Origin: Catonia carolina
Taxonomy: Eukaryota > Arthropoda > Insecta > Hemiptera > Achilidae
DNA length: 64,000 nt
Reading direction: 5' to 3'
NCBI GenBank assembly: GCA_035578175.1
Contig: JAQMRL010000007.1
Span: 45,451,391 to 45,515,390, forward strand
Shown here: in pieces, positions 36,016 through 46,206 of the stretch
How positions within the stretch are numbered: position 1 is the first letter of the stretch
Layout: each line of letters begins with the position of its first letter
Position numbers and translations under genes: made by a program
Notes under the pieces: model-generated
What the model was told of the DNA's origin: nothing
What the model saw: the letters and a program-made list of their open reading frames with translations, nothing else
Database searches by the model: none

Positions 36016-36150
36016 GGTCTTGGGTTCGAATCCCATTTAGGCACGGCATATTTTCATACGTTACGAAAATCATATCATCCTTCACGGTCTGCATTAATTG
36101 CAGAACAGTCGGAGGTTAAACCAAAAAAATAATAAAATAAAATAATAATT
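36016..36150 (+). mobile_element. tRNA-derived SINE, 5'-truncated
   Basis: Starts at GGTCTTGGGTTCGAATCCC (B box) and continues through GGCACGGCATATTTTCATAC, the 3' domain (TCTGCATTAATTGCAGAACA, GTCGGAGGTTAAACC) and a tail of A runs broken by T. Same subfamily as 3148-3321 and 62982-63105. No clear target duplication. Confidence 0.85.
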
Positions 36151-36167
36151 CGCTTTAATTTTGACGT

Positions 36168-36527
36168 CTCCACCAAGTTGGTCTAGAGGTAAAGTCGTCG
36201 CCAAAATCAGCTGTTTAACAGCTGATTTTCGGAGACGAAGGTTCCTGGTTCAAATCCTAGTAAACTACCTTTACTAGGATTTGAATGCTACTTTTATACT
36301 TTTATACGGATTTGAATGCTAGACAGTGGTTACCGATGTACTTTGATGGTTGGGATTCAATTAACCATACTCTCTCAGGAATGGTCGGCCTGAGCCTGTA
36401 CAAGACTACACCTCATTTACACGTCATACATATCATCCTCATCTCATTGGGTCATGGGGTTGCTTATTGTTCTGAATTGAACAGATTGCAACGTACACAA
36501 ATTAGGGATTACAAAAAGAAAAAAAAT
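36168..36527 (+). mobile_element. tRNA-derived SINE, third head type, 360 bp
   Basis: Target duplication TTTTGACGT at 36159-36167 and 36528-36536. The head has an A-box-like CAAGTTGGTCTAGAGGTAA and a B box GGTTCAAATCC; a partial second copy of the B-box region (GGATTTGAATGCTA) recurs twice just after. Between A and B boxes sits a perfect 27-bp palindrome (36203-36229). The body (GGTCGGCCTGAGCCTGTACA ... CTCATTGGGTCATGGGG) is unrelated to the other SINEs here, and it ends in an A-rich tail. Confidence 0.88.
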
Positions 36528-36536
36528 TTTTGACGT

Positions 36537-37454
36537 AAATCGATGACTAATTGTATGTTGCACATACGAGATTTCTCAAAGAAATGGAATGTGTAGGAAA
36601 CGTAATGTGATATTTATTTAACCATACCCGCACATAGCTATTAAATCAGTTGCCTATGAATATAAGAATAGCTCCATTTGACAAATCATTGTGAAATTTA
36701 TTTAATCACAACCGCACATTTTCTATGAAATCAGTTGTTTATGAATGAATGAACATCTCTATCTAAAATATTACATTTCCACATTAAAAATTATAAAGCA
36801 TCCGATCATATTTATTACACACAGATTATTATTATACTTATCCGATAGACAGTCGGATTAGACTCGACTCACAAATCACCATTTCTGAAAACCCGGAGTG
36901 ACTAACCGGATACAAATCTAAGCGATTGACATCTACTCCAAGTGACCGATCTGTAAAAGTGTGCAGCCTTGAGATTTCACCATCCTCAATACAGTAGCCG
37001 TTGCACCACACGAATCGAATGCAATATATCTTTCGCTGACAGTCTTCGATAATTCAATACTTAGTTTATTCTTGTTGAAATTCATAGTGATACGCCATTA
37101 TCCGCGTCAATCCATATCGCTTTCAAATTTAGGATTATCACATGTAAGTTTTAAAGGATTAGCACGATATTCTGTTATCAACGTAGGGAAAAATTCTGAC
37201 GGAAGGAGCTATGACACCCGCTGCGAAACTGATAGATCTCTTCTGTCACATTTCTAAGCGGTCAAATGATATAATAATAAAAAATTACGCTTATGGTGTA
37301 AGAGAAGACGGTGAACAGTGGCGTACAAAAATCAATGATGGAAAATGCCATACCTTACCGGGAATCGGCCCTGGACCCTTGGTGTAGAAACACTATCTTG
37401 GAAGGGATAAACTTTAAATTATGAACAATTTATTTACTTTTTAAATTAAAAAAA
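36537..37454. other. Unrecognised sequence
   Basis: No gene or mobile element identified. Confidence 0.3.
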
Positions 37455-38240
37455 TCTGGTGTGAAACACTTCACAACTTTCTCTTGCCAATGCAAAAAAT
37501 GAACAATATAACCTAACATTAGTAATAAAACATTAGAAACAAACAAAAAAACTAACCTCAAAAAACATAACCTTATTTTAATCATGAGTGAATGATGCAA
37601 AATGAAAATCAACCTCAGTTTGGCTTAAAAATACGGAAAATAACTCTTTCACGCTAAACTAGGCTCTGTAGAGGAAAATGCTCTAAATAAAAGTCGTAGA
37701 TCTTTTAATTTCCTATAAATTTAATAATAGGCCTATACATTTTTGTCGTAAAATGCATACTAAGGCTGAAATCTTTAAAAAAAAATCAATTTTTCACACG
37801 TATTCGTGAGAAAAAAAATAGAAAATTCCTAATTACCGCTAAACTAAACATTATACAAAAAAATGTTGGAAATAAAAGTTGTAGGATTTTAAATTCTCTA
37901 CAACTTTTAATATACATTTTTGCGCTAAAATGCATATTAAAGTCGTATTCTTAAAAATCAATTTTTTAACGTAAAAATAGCCTCACCAAGAATTTTAACA
38001 GAGATGGCGCCTACCCTATCTTGTAGAGCATAAAAATTTTAGTAAATGAGGCGATTTTAAAAAAAAATCGTAAGAGCCGTTTTTGAGAAAATCGCAAAAA
38101 GAGAAAATAGACACAAATAAAGTATATACTACTTCCGGTTGACAGATTTTGATGAAAATGTTCGTGCCGGGTCCTCTAGTGGTATCTAAATTAAGTTTTA
38201 AGTTTCAAATGCGTACGATGTTCCGTTCTTGAGACATTCT

Positions 38241-38274
<34 letters not shown>

Positions 38275-38434
38275 GCGCACGCGCGCACACACACACACAC
38301 ACACCAATCGCTTAAAACATATTTTTTGAGTTCAGGGGGTCTGAAATGTGTAGATCCGGTGAAAACTCGATTTAGAAAAATCGACATGAAAACAATTTTC
38401 CTTCCTATATATTCATATAGGCAAGAGAAAGTAA
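37455..38434 (-). mobile_element. Family-A element, near full length
   Basis: Minus-strand copy from TCTGGTGTGAAACACTTCAC to GGCAAGAGAAAGTAA, with a CA/CG-alternating microsatellite at about 38243-38305. Confidence 0.9.
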
Positions 38435-39309
38435 TAATATAATTATGTTAAAGATATGAGGAAATTAATACCTGCAAAGGTAAGAACTTGTGCTTAGGTA
38501 TGAGTCCGCGTATTAACAATTATCTAAAAATATGCATTATGTATCACTTAAATATAATATATTACATAAAATATTTAACACCGAATTTTTTATTTAAATA
38601 AAAATATGGTTACATTATTAATTCCATCATTACGTTCACCAGAAAAATAACATGATCCTCATAAAAAATCAAAACTTCATTTTGGTGTATTCAGAAATAT
38701 CTTAATATTATAAAATCCAAGTTAACAAAAACTAAATCTATTTGTTAGAGTAATTAAATCTGTGAGTCATTAGGGATGGAAAATCTTCCAAGGCAACAAA
38801 CATAATTTTTCACAATAAATTATGACTTGGCGCTGTTAAACAAGTATGTTAGGATTAAACACAATTAGGTTTAACGCAGTCAGATTTATGAACATAATCG
38901 GGGTAGTTTACGAAAAAATTAATCTTTCTTTCTTATAAAAAATGTAAGAACGAATCTGTCTGTTCATGGTGAAGCTAGACTAGCGCTCGAGAGCATTCTC
39001 ACTCTGATACTTCAAGTAGAACTCCCGCCACTCCGACTCTCTTGTAGAGTTTGCAGATACCAATTTGTAAAGTAAATTGAATTCCCTACCACTTTTATTT
39101 CGTACACATTTGCAATAAATGCAGCGGTAACGTTACAAACTTTGTTTTAACACACTTATTTAGAAACGGTTTAGAAACGATATATAAATTTACTGATTTG
39201 AACAGCGCTTGCGTAAGTTGTGTAGCGACTTTATTATGTTAAAATGTTCTCCGATTTTAAAAATTGTCATCTATAATTTTTCTTCATCCGTCCGTCCGTT
39301 ACACCCAGA
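38435..39309. other. Unrecognised AT-rich sequence
   Basis: No feature recognised; CCGTCCGTCCGTT near 39288. Confidence 0.3.
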
Positions 39310-39600
39310 TATAAAAAAACTAAAAAGATATCAACAAACAGTTTTTGAATTTGTAATATACACAAAAACTTAGCGGGCCTGAATTTAATTTGAAGTTCCG
39401 GTTTTGACCGGAAGTGGCCCAAAAATGGTAGTCAAGAAATCGGATTGGAAGATTTTCCCAAAGTCATGAACTACAAGAGATAGCAACAAACGGTTTTCGG
39501 ATTCATAATCTACACAAAAAGTTAGTGGGCATGAATCGGATTTGATGTTCCGGTTTCGATCGGAAGTGGCCCAAAACCGGAAGTCGAAGTCGAAATCCGG
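39310..39600 (+). repeat. Two-unit tandem repeat, period about 151 bp
   Basis: Landmarks ATCAACAAACAGTTTTTG (about 39327) and AGCAACAAACGGTTTTCG (about 39478), then CGGAAGTGGCCCAAAA in both units. The units differ at many positions, so the duplication is old. Confidence 0.75.
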
Positions 39601-39736
39601 AAACAAAAATAGTGTCATTCGACTCCTCTTAAAGAGTAGATACAGAAATTAGTCTACTAATGGTTTTTGCCATAGTCAAGCCTTTTTAAAAATTGCCACC
39701 AGATTTGAGACGACGCGTCTCATGAAAATGATGTTT

Positions 39737-40050
39737 TTACTTTCTCTTGCCTATATGAATAATATATAGAAAGGAAAAAACTGTTTTCATGTCGATTTTT
39801 CGAAATCGAGTTTTCACCGGATCTACACGTTTTCAGACCTCCTGAACCCAAAAAACATGTTTTTAGCAATTGGTGTATGTATGTGTGTGTGTGTGTGTGT
39901 GTGTCACACACACAGACTAATCACTAAAAACATGATTTTTGGGTTCAGGGGGTCTGAAAACGTGTAGATCCGGTGAAAACTCGATTTCGAAAAATCGACA
40001 TGTAAACAATACTTTCCTTCCTATATATTCATATAAGCAGGAGAAAGTAA
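39737..40050. mobile_element. Inverted dimer of family-A termini fused at the microsatellite
   Basis: A plus-strand terminal fragment (39737 to about 39904, TTACTTTCTCTTGCC through a GT array) meets a minus-strand one (about 39904-40050, CA array to GAGAAAGTAA). Both halves are the same 155-bp end, giving a 314-bp palindrome whose centre lies inside the GT/CA array. Confidence 0.88.
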
Positions 40051-40353
40051 ACATATATCAACAAATGTAAAAAATTAATAGTCACTTCCAATTTCCTTCA
40101 ATTCCTTCAATTTCCTTCAATATACGGGTTTTCAATTTTGAAATTGAGTCGTGGAAATTACATTACTTTACTGAACGAAAGAGGTACCTATTTAATAAAT
40201 TTTTCAACGGTAAACTGAACCGATGAATAAAGATGATCAGCCCAGATAAAGTGTTTCATTTCCTCATTCGATAAAGAAATAACTGTTACAATAATTTACT
40301 GAGACTTTTAAAGTTACTGAAAGTTGTTTTTAGCAGACTATTGAAAAAAAAAA

Positions 40354-40503
40354 CACGACTTTCTCTTGCTAATGTAAATCATGAATAATATAACCTCTGT
40401 TTAATCATTAATAAACAATGTAAAATGAAAACAACAGTCTAATTTTAATCATGACTGAATGACGTAAAATGAAAATCAACTTCTGTACAACTCAAAAATA
40501 CTA
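40354..40503 (-). mobile_element. Family-A 5' fragment (minus orientation)
   Basis: Matches the family from ACGACTTTCTCTTGC through the AATCATGACTGAATGACG block to ACTCAAAAATAC, then stops. It sits 22 bp before a full-length copy in the same orientation. Confidence 0.75.
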
Positions 40504-40525
40504 ATTGACATTAAATTAAGAAAAA

Positions 40526-41295
40526 TCTGGTGTGAAACACTCACACAACTTTCTCTTGCCAATGCAAATAATTAACAATAAACCTAACATTAGTAATAAA
40601 ATATTAGAAATAAACAAAAAACTAACCTCAAAAAACATTAGTGAAATACGCAAAATTAAAATCTACCTCAGTTTGGCTTAAAAATACGGAAAATCGCTCC
40701 TTCACTCTAAACTAGGCACTGTGCAAAAAAAAGCTTTAAATAAAAGTTGTAGATCTTTTAATTTCCTACAAATTTTATTATACACACTTTTGTCGTAAAA
40801 TGCATTCTAAGGCCGAAATCTTAAAAAAAATCGATTTTTCACACGTTTTCGTGAGAAAAAAACAGAAAATCGCTAATTACTGCTAAACTAAGCGTTATAC
40901 AAAAAAATGTTAGAAATAAAAGTTGTAGAATTTTACATTCTCTACAACTTTTATTATATAATGTTTTGCGCTAAAATGCATATTAAAGCCGCAATCTTAA
41001 AAAGAAAATGTTTTTACGTGAAAACAGTCTCACCCAGAATTTCAGCAAACATGGCGCCTACCCTATCTTGTAGAGAATAAAAAATTGAGTAAATGAGGCG
41101 ATTTTTAAAAAAATCGTAGGACCAGTTTTTGAGAAAATCGCAAAAAAGTGAAAAATTATACGAATAAACTACTACTTCCGGTTGACCGATTTTGATAAAA
41201 ATGTTCGTGTCGGGTCCGGTAGTGGTATGTAACTTAAGTTTCAAGTTTCAAGTTCGTACGAAGTTCCGTTCTTGAGATATTTTGTACACACACAC

Positions 41296-41373
<78 letters not shown>

Positions 41374-41531
41374 CAATCGCTAAAAACATGTTTTTTGGGT
41401 TCAGGGCATCTGAAAACGTATAGAAACTTATAGGTCTGGAAACGTATAGGCGTGTGAAAACTCGATTTCTTAAAATCGACATGAAAACAATACTTTCCTT
41501 CCTATATATTCATATAGGCAAGAGAAAGTAA
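40526..41531 (-). mobile_element. Family-A element, full length
   Basis: From TCTGGTGTGAAACACTCAC to GGCAAGAGAAAGTAA. It has the longest uninterrupted-looking CA array of the family (about 41286-41370). The region near 41405-41465 carries a small extra insertion or duplication (ACGTATAGAAACTTATAGG). Confidence 0.92.
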
Positions 41532-41544
41532 AAAATGGTTGAAA

Positions 41545-42204
41545 ATAAAGTTATAGATATTTTGCTTTTCTTTAAAATTGATTACGTAAATATTTGTCTA
41601 CGTTGTGTGTCTAAGGCCGCAATCTTGAAAAATCCCGTTTTTACCGATTTAGGTGAGTAAAATGCAGATAATCACTAATTGACGTTAAACTACACTCTGG
41701 AGAAAAAAAATGCTTGAAATAAAAGCTGTATGTTTTTCAATTTTTTACAATTTTAATTTTATACTTATTAAAATACATATTAAGGTCGCAATCTAAAAAA
41801 AAACCGTTTTTACCACGAGAACACAAGCTCTTCAAGAATTTTAGCGCATATGGTGCATAATTTATCTTGTATAGCATAATGTAGTAAATGAGGTGATTTA
41901 AAAAGAACCGTAGGAGCTGTTTTTGAGAAAACCGCACGAATAAACTACCAGTTCCGGCTGACCGATTTTTATGAAAATGTTCGTTTCGGGTCCCCAAGTG
42001 GTATTTAAGTTCGTTTCAACTTCGTACGGTATTTCGTTCTTGAGATATTTTGTTTACACAGATAGACATACACACACACAAACATGTTTTTTGAGTTCAA
42101 AGGGCCTGAAAACGTGTATTTCCGGTGAAAATTCAATTTGGAAATAACGGCACAAAAACAATACTTATCTTCCTTATATATTAACATAGGGCAAGAGAAA
42201 GTAA
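41545..42204 (-). mobile_element. Diverged family-A element, 5'-truncated
   Basis: The same orientation and order of blocks as the element before it, but strongly diverged: a shortened CA array near 42069, and blocks GGCTGACCGATTTTTATGAA and GGGTCCCCAAGTGG. Ends GGGCAAGAGAAAGTAA. A mariner fold-back begins only about 6 bp beyond its end. Confidence 0.75.
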
Positions 42205-42209
42205 AAACA

Positions 42210-42996
42210 AAGCGTGATTTTTTAGTCCTGTTACCCTATTGTTAATGTCTGGTAATTTTTTTTTTAAAAAAGGGAAATTTTGTTTTGTGACACGAAGTTG
42301 GTAGCCCTATTCAACCGGTATAGATACGGCAGTGTGAGTTGATTCTTTTTGAGCTGTGCAAAATTTTGTGCCGTTTCCGGTCGTATTACGAACAAAATGT
42401 CTTTTACTCTCTAGAACAATCGCTTGTTTAAATTTGGAGGCTGAAGCTCTTGGACTAATCGTATGCGATACCGATACAATTTAAAAATTTTAGCAGCTTT
42501 CTGAACACTTGAATATGATAAACCAACTTGCGAGGAAAGTTTTTGTAAACTTTTCCGAGGAGAACTGAGCAATCTTGTTTTCACATTCTCTAAAACGTCA
42601 TCTGTCAAGAAAGTTGGTCGACCATTACGTTTTCTGTCACAAACACTACCTGCTTTAAAAAATCGGTTTGTTAGCCTTGAAATTGACATTTTTGCTGGTG
42701 GAGGAACATCATCAAATTTAATTTGAAATGATTCTTTTACAATCGCGTACGATTTCGTAGCAAAATATTGTTCAAGAATGAAAACCCTTTGTTCTAGGGT
42801 AAAAGACATTCTGTTCATAACACGACCGGAAACGGTACAAAATTTTACACAGCTCAAAGAGAATCAACTCACACTGCCGTATCTAAATAAGTTGAATAGG
42901 GCTACCAACTTTGTGTCACAAAACAAAATTTCCCTTTCTTAGAAAAAAATTACCAGACATTAACAATTGGGTAACAGGACTAAAACAATCACTCTG
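42210..42996. mobile_element. Mariner fold-back made of two 5' ends (family E)
   Basis: The arms (42210 to about 42421 and about 42787-42996) are inverted copies of about 210 bp that include not only a terminal repeat but the 5' leader and the first transposase codons: the left arm reads ATGTCTTTTACTCT forward and the right arm reads the same start on the minus strand. The element therefore carries two copies of its 5' end and no 3' end. The right terminus reads CAGAGTGATT inward; the left terminus is slightly altered. Arm divergence is clearly larger than in 16847-17604. Confidence 0.88.
42411..42857 (-). pseudogene. DUF4817-like mariner transposase, N-terminal part
   Basis: An uninterrupted minus-strand frame; the likely true start is the ATG at 42809 (MSFTLEQRVFILEQYF). 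First helix-turn-helix: QRVFILEQYFATKSYAIVK with RLTNRFFKAGSV. GRPTFLTDDVLENV follows, then a second helix-turn-helix (SPRKSLQKLSSQVGLSYSSV) and KLYRYRIRLVQELQPPNLNK. It ends at RLF where the inverted left arm begins. The whole catalytic domain is gone, yet the DNA-binding half has no stop or frameshift. Confidence 0.88.
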
Positions 42997-43499
42997 AAGT
43001 ATAAAGAAACTGTGAGAATACAGTGTGTTCGATACTAACCATCTCGACATCTATATGGGCTGGGTGGTACAGCGGTGATAAAAAAATGTATTTCACATCA
43101 TGAAAAGATAAATATTAAACATCTGGAATACAAGCGATTTCAGTTACATTTTAACAAACCGAAATAATTTGTCATACTATATTTAACCTGCAGAAAAATT
43201 ATCATTTAGTATTCTTATAAGAACTCAGGAACACATTAATTATAAACGGCGATTTTAATGCAAAAGACATCGACCGGAGATCTCATCAACACACGCAAAG
43301 AAAAGAGTTATATGAAGTAACGGGTGTTTTATTAAGGACGCAACCCTGATTATAAGAAGATAGAAGTAATACATCGATAAATTTTCTGTCCCCCAATCGG
43401 TATGTTGGCAACAGTGTACTCAAAGCCAACTACCTAAAACAGTTGAAATGTTCCAGTCAAGCATTAGTGTGGTGACAGCAGTCGGTTCGTTATATTGTG

Positions 43500-43676
43500 T
43501 CAGCAATAGTTTTTTCCAAGGAAGAACGCGTGTTTATTGTAGAGACTTACATAGCGAGTAAATCTTACAACTGTGTGCAAGATAAGTTTCAGTTGAAATT
43601 TCGCCGTTCTGCCGTTCTGAATAAATTATCAATATTGCGTTTGATAAATAAATTCCATAGAACTGGGAGTGTCTAA
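43500..43676 (+). pseudogene. Mariner transposase N-terminus (left arm, family F)
   Basis: Plus-strand reading FSKEERVFIVETYIASKSYN ... NKLSILRLINKFHRTGSV, then a TAA; its ATG has become ATA. A DUF4817-like helix-turn-helix region related to, but distinct from, family E. After the stop, sequence up to about 43840 still encodes further transposase in pieces (AEVLEDLKNRLTQSPKKSLR; SQVGL). Confidence 0.85.
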
Positions 43677-43932
43677 TTACTCACCAACAAAGTTAACCGC
43701 GGAAGTTCTCGAAGATTTGAAAAATCGTTTGACTCAATCACCTAAAAAATCGCTTAGAAGATGCTTGCGATGATAATCGCAAGTTGGGCTAACATTAACT
43801 ACTGTTTTCAGAGCTACGAAAAAGTTACTTTTGCACATTAGTTAATGCGATTTTTTTGGCGATTGAGTCAAACGATTTTTCAAATCTTCGAGAACTTCCG
43901 CGGTTAACTTTGTTCGCTGGTGAGGTGGTTTC

Positions 43933-44115
43933 TCATCGAGACACTCCCAGTTCTATGGATTTATTTATCAAACGCAATATTGACGATTTATTTGGAACGG
44001 CAGAACGGGGAAATTTCAACTGAAACTTATCTTGCACACAGTTGTAAGATTTACTCGCTATGTAAGTCTCTACAATAAACACGCGTTCTTCCTTGGAAAA
44101 ACCCATTGCTGACAC
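43933..44115 (-). pseudogene. Mariner transposase N-terminus (right arm, family F)
   Basis: The same N-terminal domain in inverted orientation. It keeps an ATG (MGFSKEERVFIVETYIASKS) and runs to ELGVSR, where the frame ends. Probably not functional. Confidence 0.85.
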
Positions 44116-44294
44116 AATATAACGAAACGACTGCTGTCACCACACTAATGCTTGACTGGGACATTTTAACTGTCTTGGGTAGTTGGCCTTGAGTACACTG
44201 TTGCCATCATACCGATTAAGGGACAGAAAATTTATCGATGTATTACTTCTATCTTCTTATAATCAGGGTTGCGTCCTTAATAAAACACCTGTTA

Positions 44295-44924
44295 GTAACA
44301 CTATTGGGGGTGCTTGTTTTGCTCGACAGTCAAAACGACTTACTGGTCCACCGACCCAAATTAAAGTCCATACCAGACTGATTTTTCGCATCAAAAATGA
44401 TTCATTATTTTCTTATAAAAAGGAATATTCGTGTGAATCCATTTTTGTGATCATAGAGGGATTTTCATTTCGCGTTTAGGCGTGGTAGTGTGAATATAAA
44501 GTGTAGTGCATCAGATTAATTATTGGGAGCGCAATAACTAATTGTAAAGGGGCCTATATGTGTAACATGATTTATGACGTTTGATTGAGCAAAATATCGC
44601 AAGCACATTGAACTTATGTATCATTAGTAATCAGTTTTTTGTGACCGTAAACTTTCCTATGCGGAATAATTTAACAATAATTTTAATAATGTAAAACAAT
44701 AGAGAGTGAATTGTGACCTAGTTAGCGATGAGTCAGCTGAAATCGCCTTCTTCGTTTTTCCTTCCCGAATTCGAAGAAGCTCAACAATTTAATTTAAGTA
44801 CCCAGCCGAAAACTTTGTTCAAAGGAAATCTATAATTTATGTGAAAATCGCTCGTAATCGGTTGTTGCAAAAATGATAGACATAAGACGAATTACGCGAA
44901 AAAATTCGTAAAAGAAAAGAAAAT
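44295..44924. other. Unrecognised sequence
   Basis: No gene or repeat recognised between the mariner fold-back and the next family-A copy. Confidence 0.3.
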
Positions 44925-46206
44925 ATTGCGTGAAACCCTCACACGACTTTCTCTTGCCAATGTAAACAAAGAAATACATAACCTAGTTTTAATCATCAGA
45001 GAATGATGCTAAGTGCAAAACAACGTCTCTTGAACTTTGATTTCGATGAGCAAAATACAGAAAATCACTTATTGACGTAAAACTAAGCACTATAGAAAGA
45101 AATGCTTTAAATAGAACTTGTAGGGGTTTAATTTTCTATAACTTCAGTTATATACATTTTTGCCTTGAAATGCATAAGGCAGTAAACTTAAACAACCCGA
45201 TTTTTCCGATTTCGATGAGAAAAATACGGAAAATCACTGATTAGCGCTAAACTAAGCACTGTTGAAAAAATCTTCAAACGGAAGTAGGCCTAATAGGTTT
45301 TTAATTTACTGTACCGTTAATTTATACACTTTTATCCTAAAATTCGTATTGAGGCCGCAATCTTAACACGTTCTATTTTTTACCGATTTTAATAAGAAAA
45401 ATACAGAAAATCATCAACTGACGCTAAACCAAGCGCTGCAGAAAAAAATCTTTGAAATAAAATCCGCAGGGTTCTTAATGTTCGACAACTTTGATAAAAT
45501 TTTTTTTTTTGGTTTTATGTCTGATTGTTCTGCAATTTCTGATAATGCAGACGGTGGATAATGATGATAACAAATAAGAGCGATGAAAAAATACCAGACC
45601 TGACCGAGAATCGAACCCGGGACCCCAGCGTAGAGGCCACTTGCGTTAACCACTACGCCAACGGGCCGGCCCGTTGATTATAAACGCTTTTGCTCTAAAA
45701 TTCATATAAAGGCCGTAATCTTAAAAACAGTTCTTTACCATGAGAGCATAGCTTCCATGAATTCAGCAGACGTGGCGCATACCCTATCTCGTAGGGCACA
45801 AAAATGTAGCATCTGACGGTTTTTTTTTAAAATTCATAGGAGCTGAGCCGTTTTAGAGAAAATTCCAAAGAAGTGAAAATTGCACGAATAAACTAGTACT
45901 ACTTCCGGTTAAACGATTTTGATGAAAATGTTCGTGTCGGGTCACCTTATGGTACCTAACTTAAAGTTTTATATTGTAACTCTGTGCGATTTTCAGTTTT
46001 TAAGATATTTCGTTCACACACACACACACACACACACGCGCACGCGCGCGCGCACACACACACACACACACCTAATCTGTAAAAACATGGTTTTTGGGTT
46101 CAGGGGTCCTAAAAACATGTATTTCTGGTGAAAACTCAATTTCGAAAAATCGACACAAATTCAATTCTTTTCTTCTCTATGTTTCATATAGACCAAGGGA
46201 AAGTAA
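44925..46206 (-). mobile_element. Old family-A element interrupted by a SINE
   Basis: A diverged minus-strand copy from GTGAAACCCTCACACGACTT to GGGAAAGTAA, with a CA/CG microsatellite at about 46015-46070. It is extended by a near-repeat of internal blocks (TTAAACTAAGCACT-type motifs occur several times) and by a SINE at 45500-45671. Confidence 0.8.
45500..45671 (-). mobile_element. tRNA-derived SINE, second head type
   Basis: Minus strand: head GGCCGGCCCGTTGGCGTAGT, A-box region GTAGTGGTTAACGC, B box GGGTTCGATTCTC, then CGTCTGCATTATCAG, AGAACAATCAGACATAAAACC and a poly(A) tail (a T run at 45500-45510 on the plus strand). Same head subfamily as 23398-23570. It interrupts the family-A element, so it is younger than that copy. 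Confidence 0.9.

Larger units (their letters stand above)
43320..44292. mobile_element. Mariner fold-back made of two 5' ends (family F)
   Basis: The arms (43320-43753 and 43847-44292) are inverted copies of about 440 bp around a 93-bp spacer. Both start ACGGGTGTTTTATTAAGG inward or its near match (ACAGGTG on the right), with TA at 43318-43319 and 44293-44294. Each arm carries the 5' leader and the transposase N-terminus. The left arm has a deletion of about 12 bp relative to the right. The spacer continues the left-arm frame (SQVGLTLTTVFRATKKLL), so the left side is the original orientation. No 3' end is present. Confidence 0.92.

Noticed and set aside
41234..41482. Frames rich in alternating C-V, H-T or R-A residues (41234, 49584, 38205, 28040, 45919, 14095, 39720)
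   Set aside because: They are translations of CA/GT/CG dinucleotide arrays.
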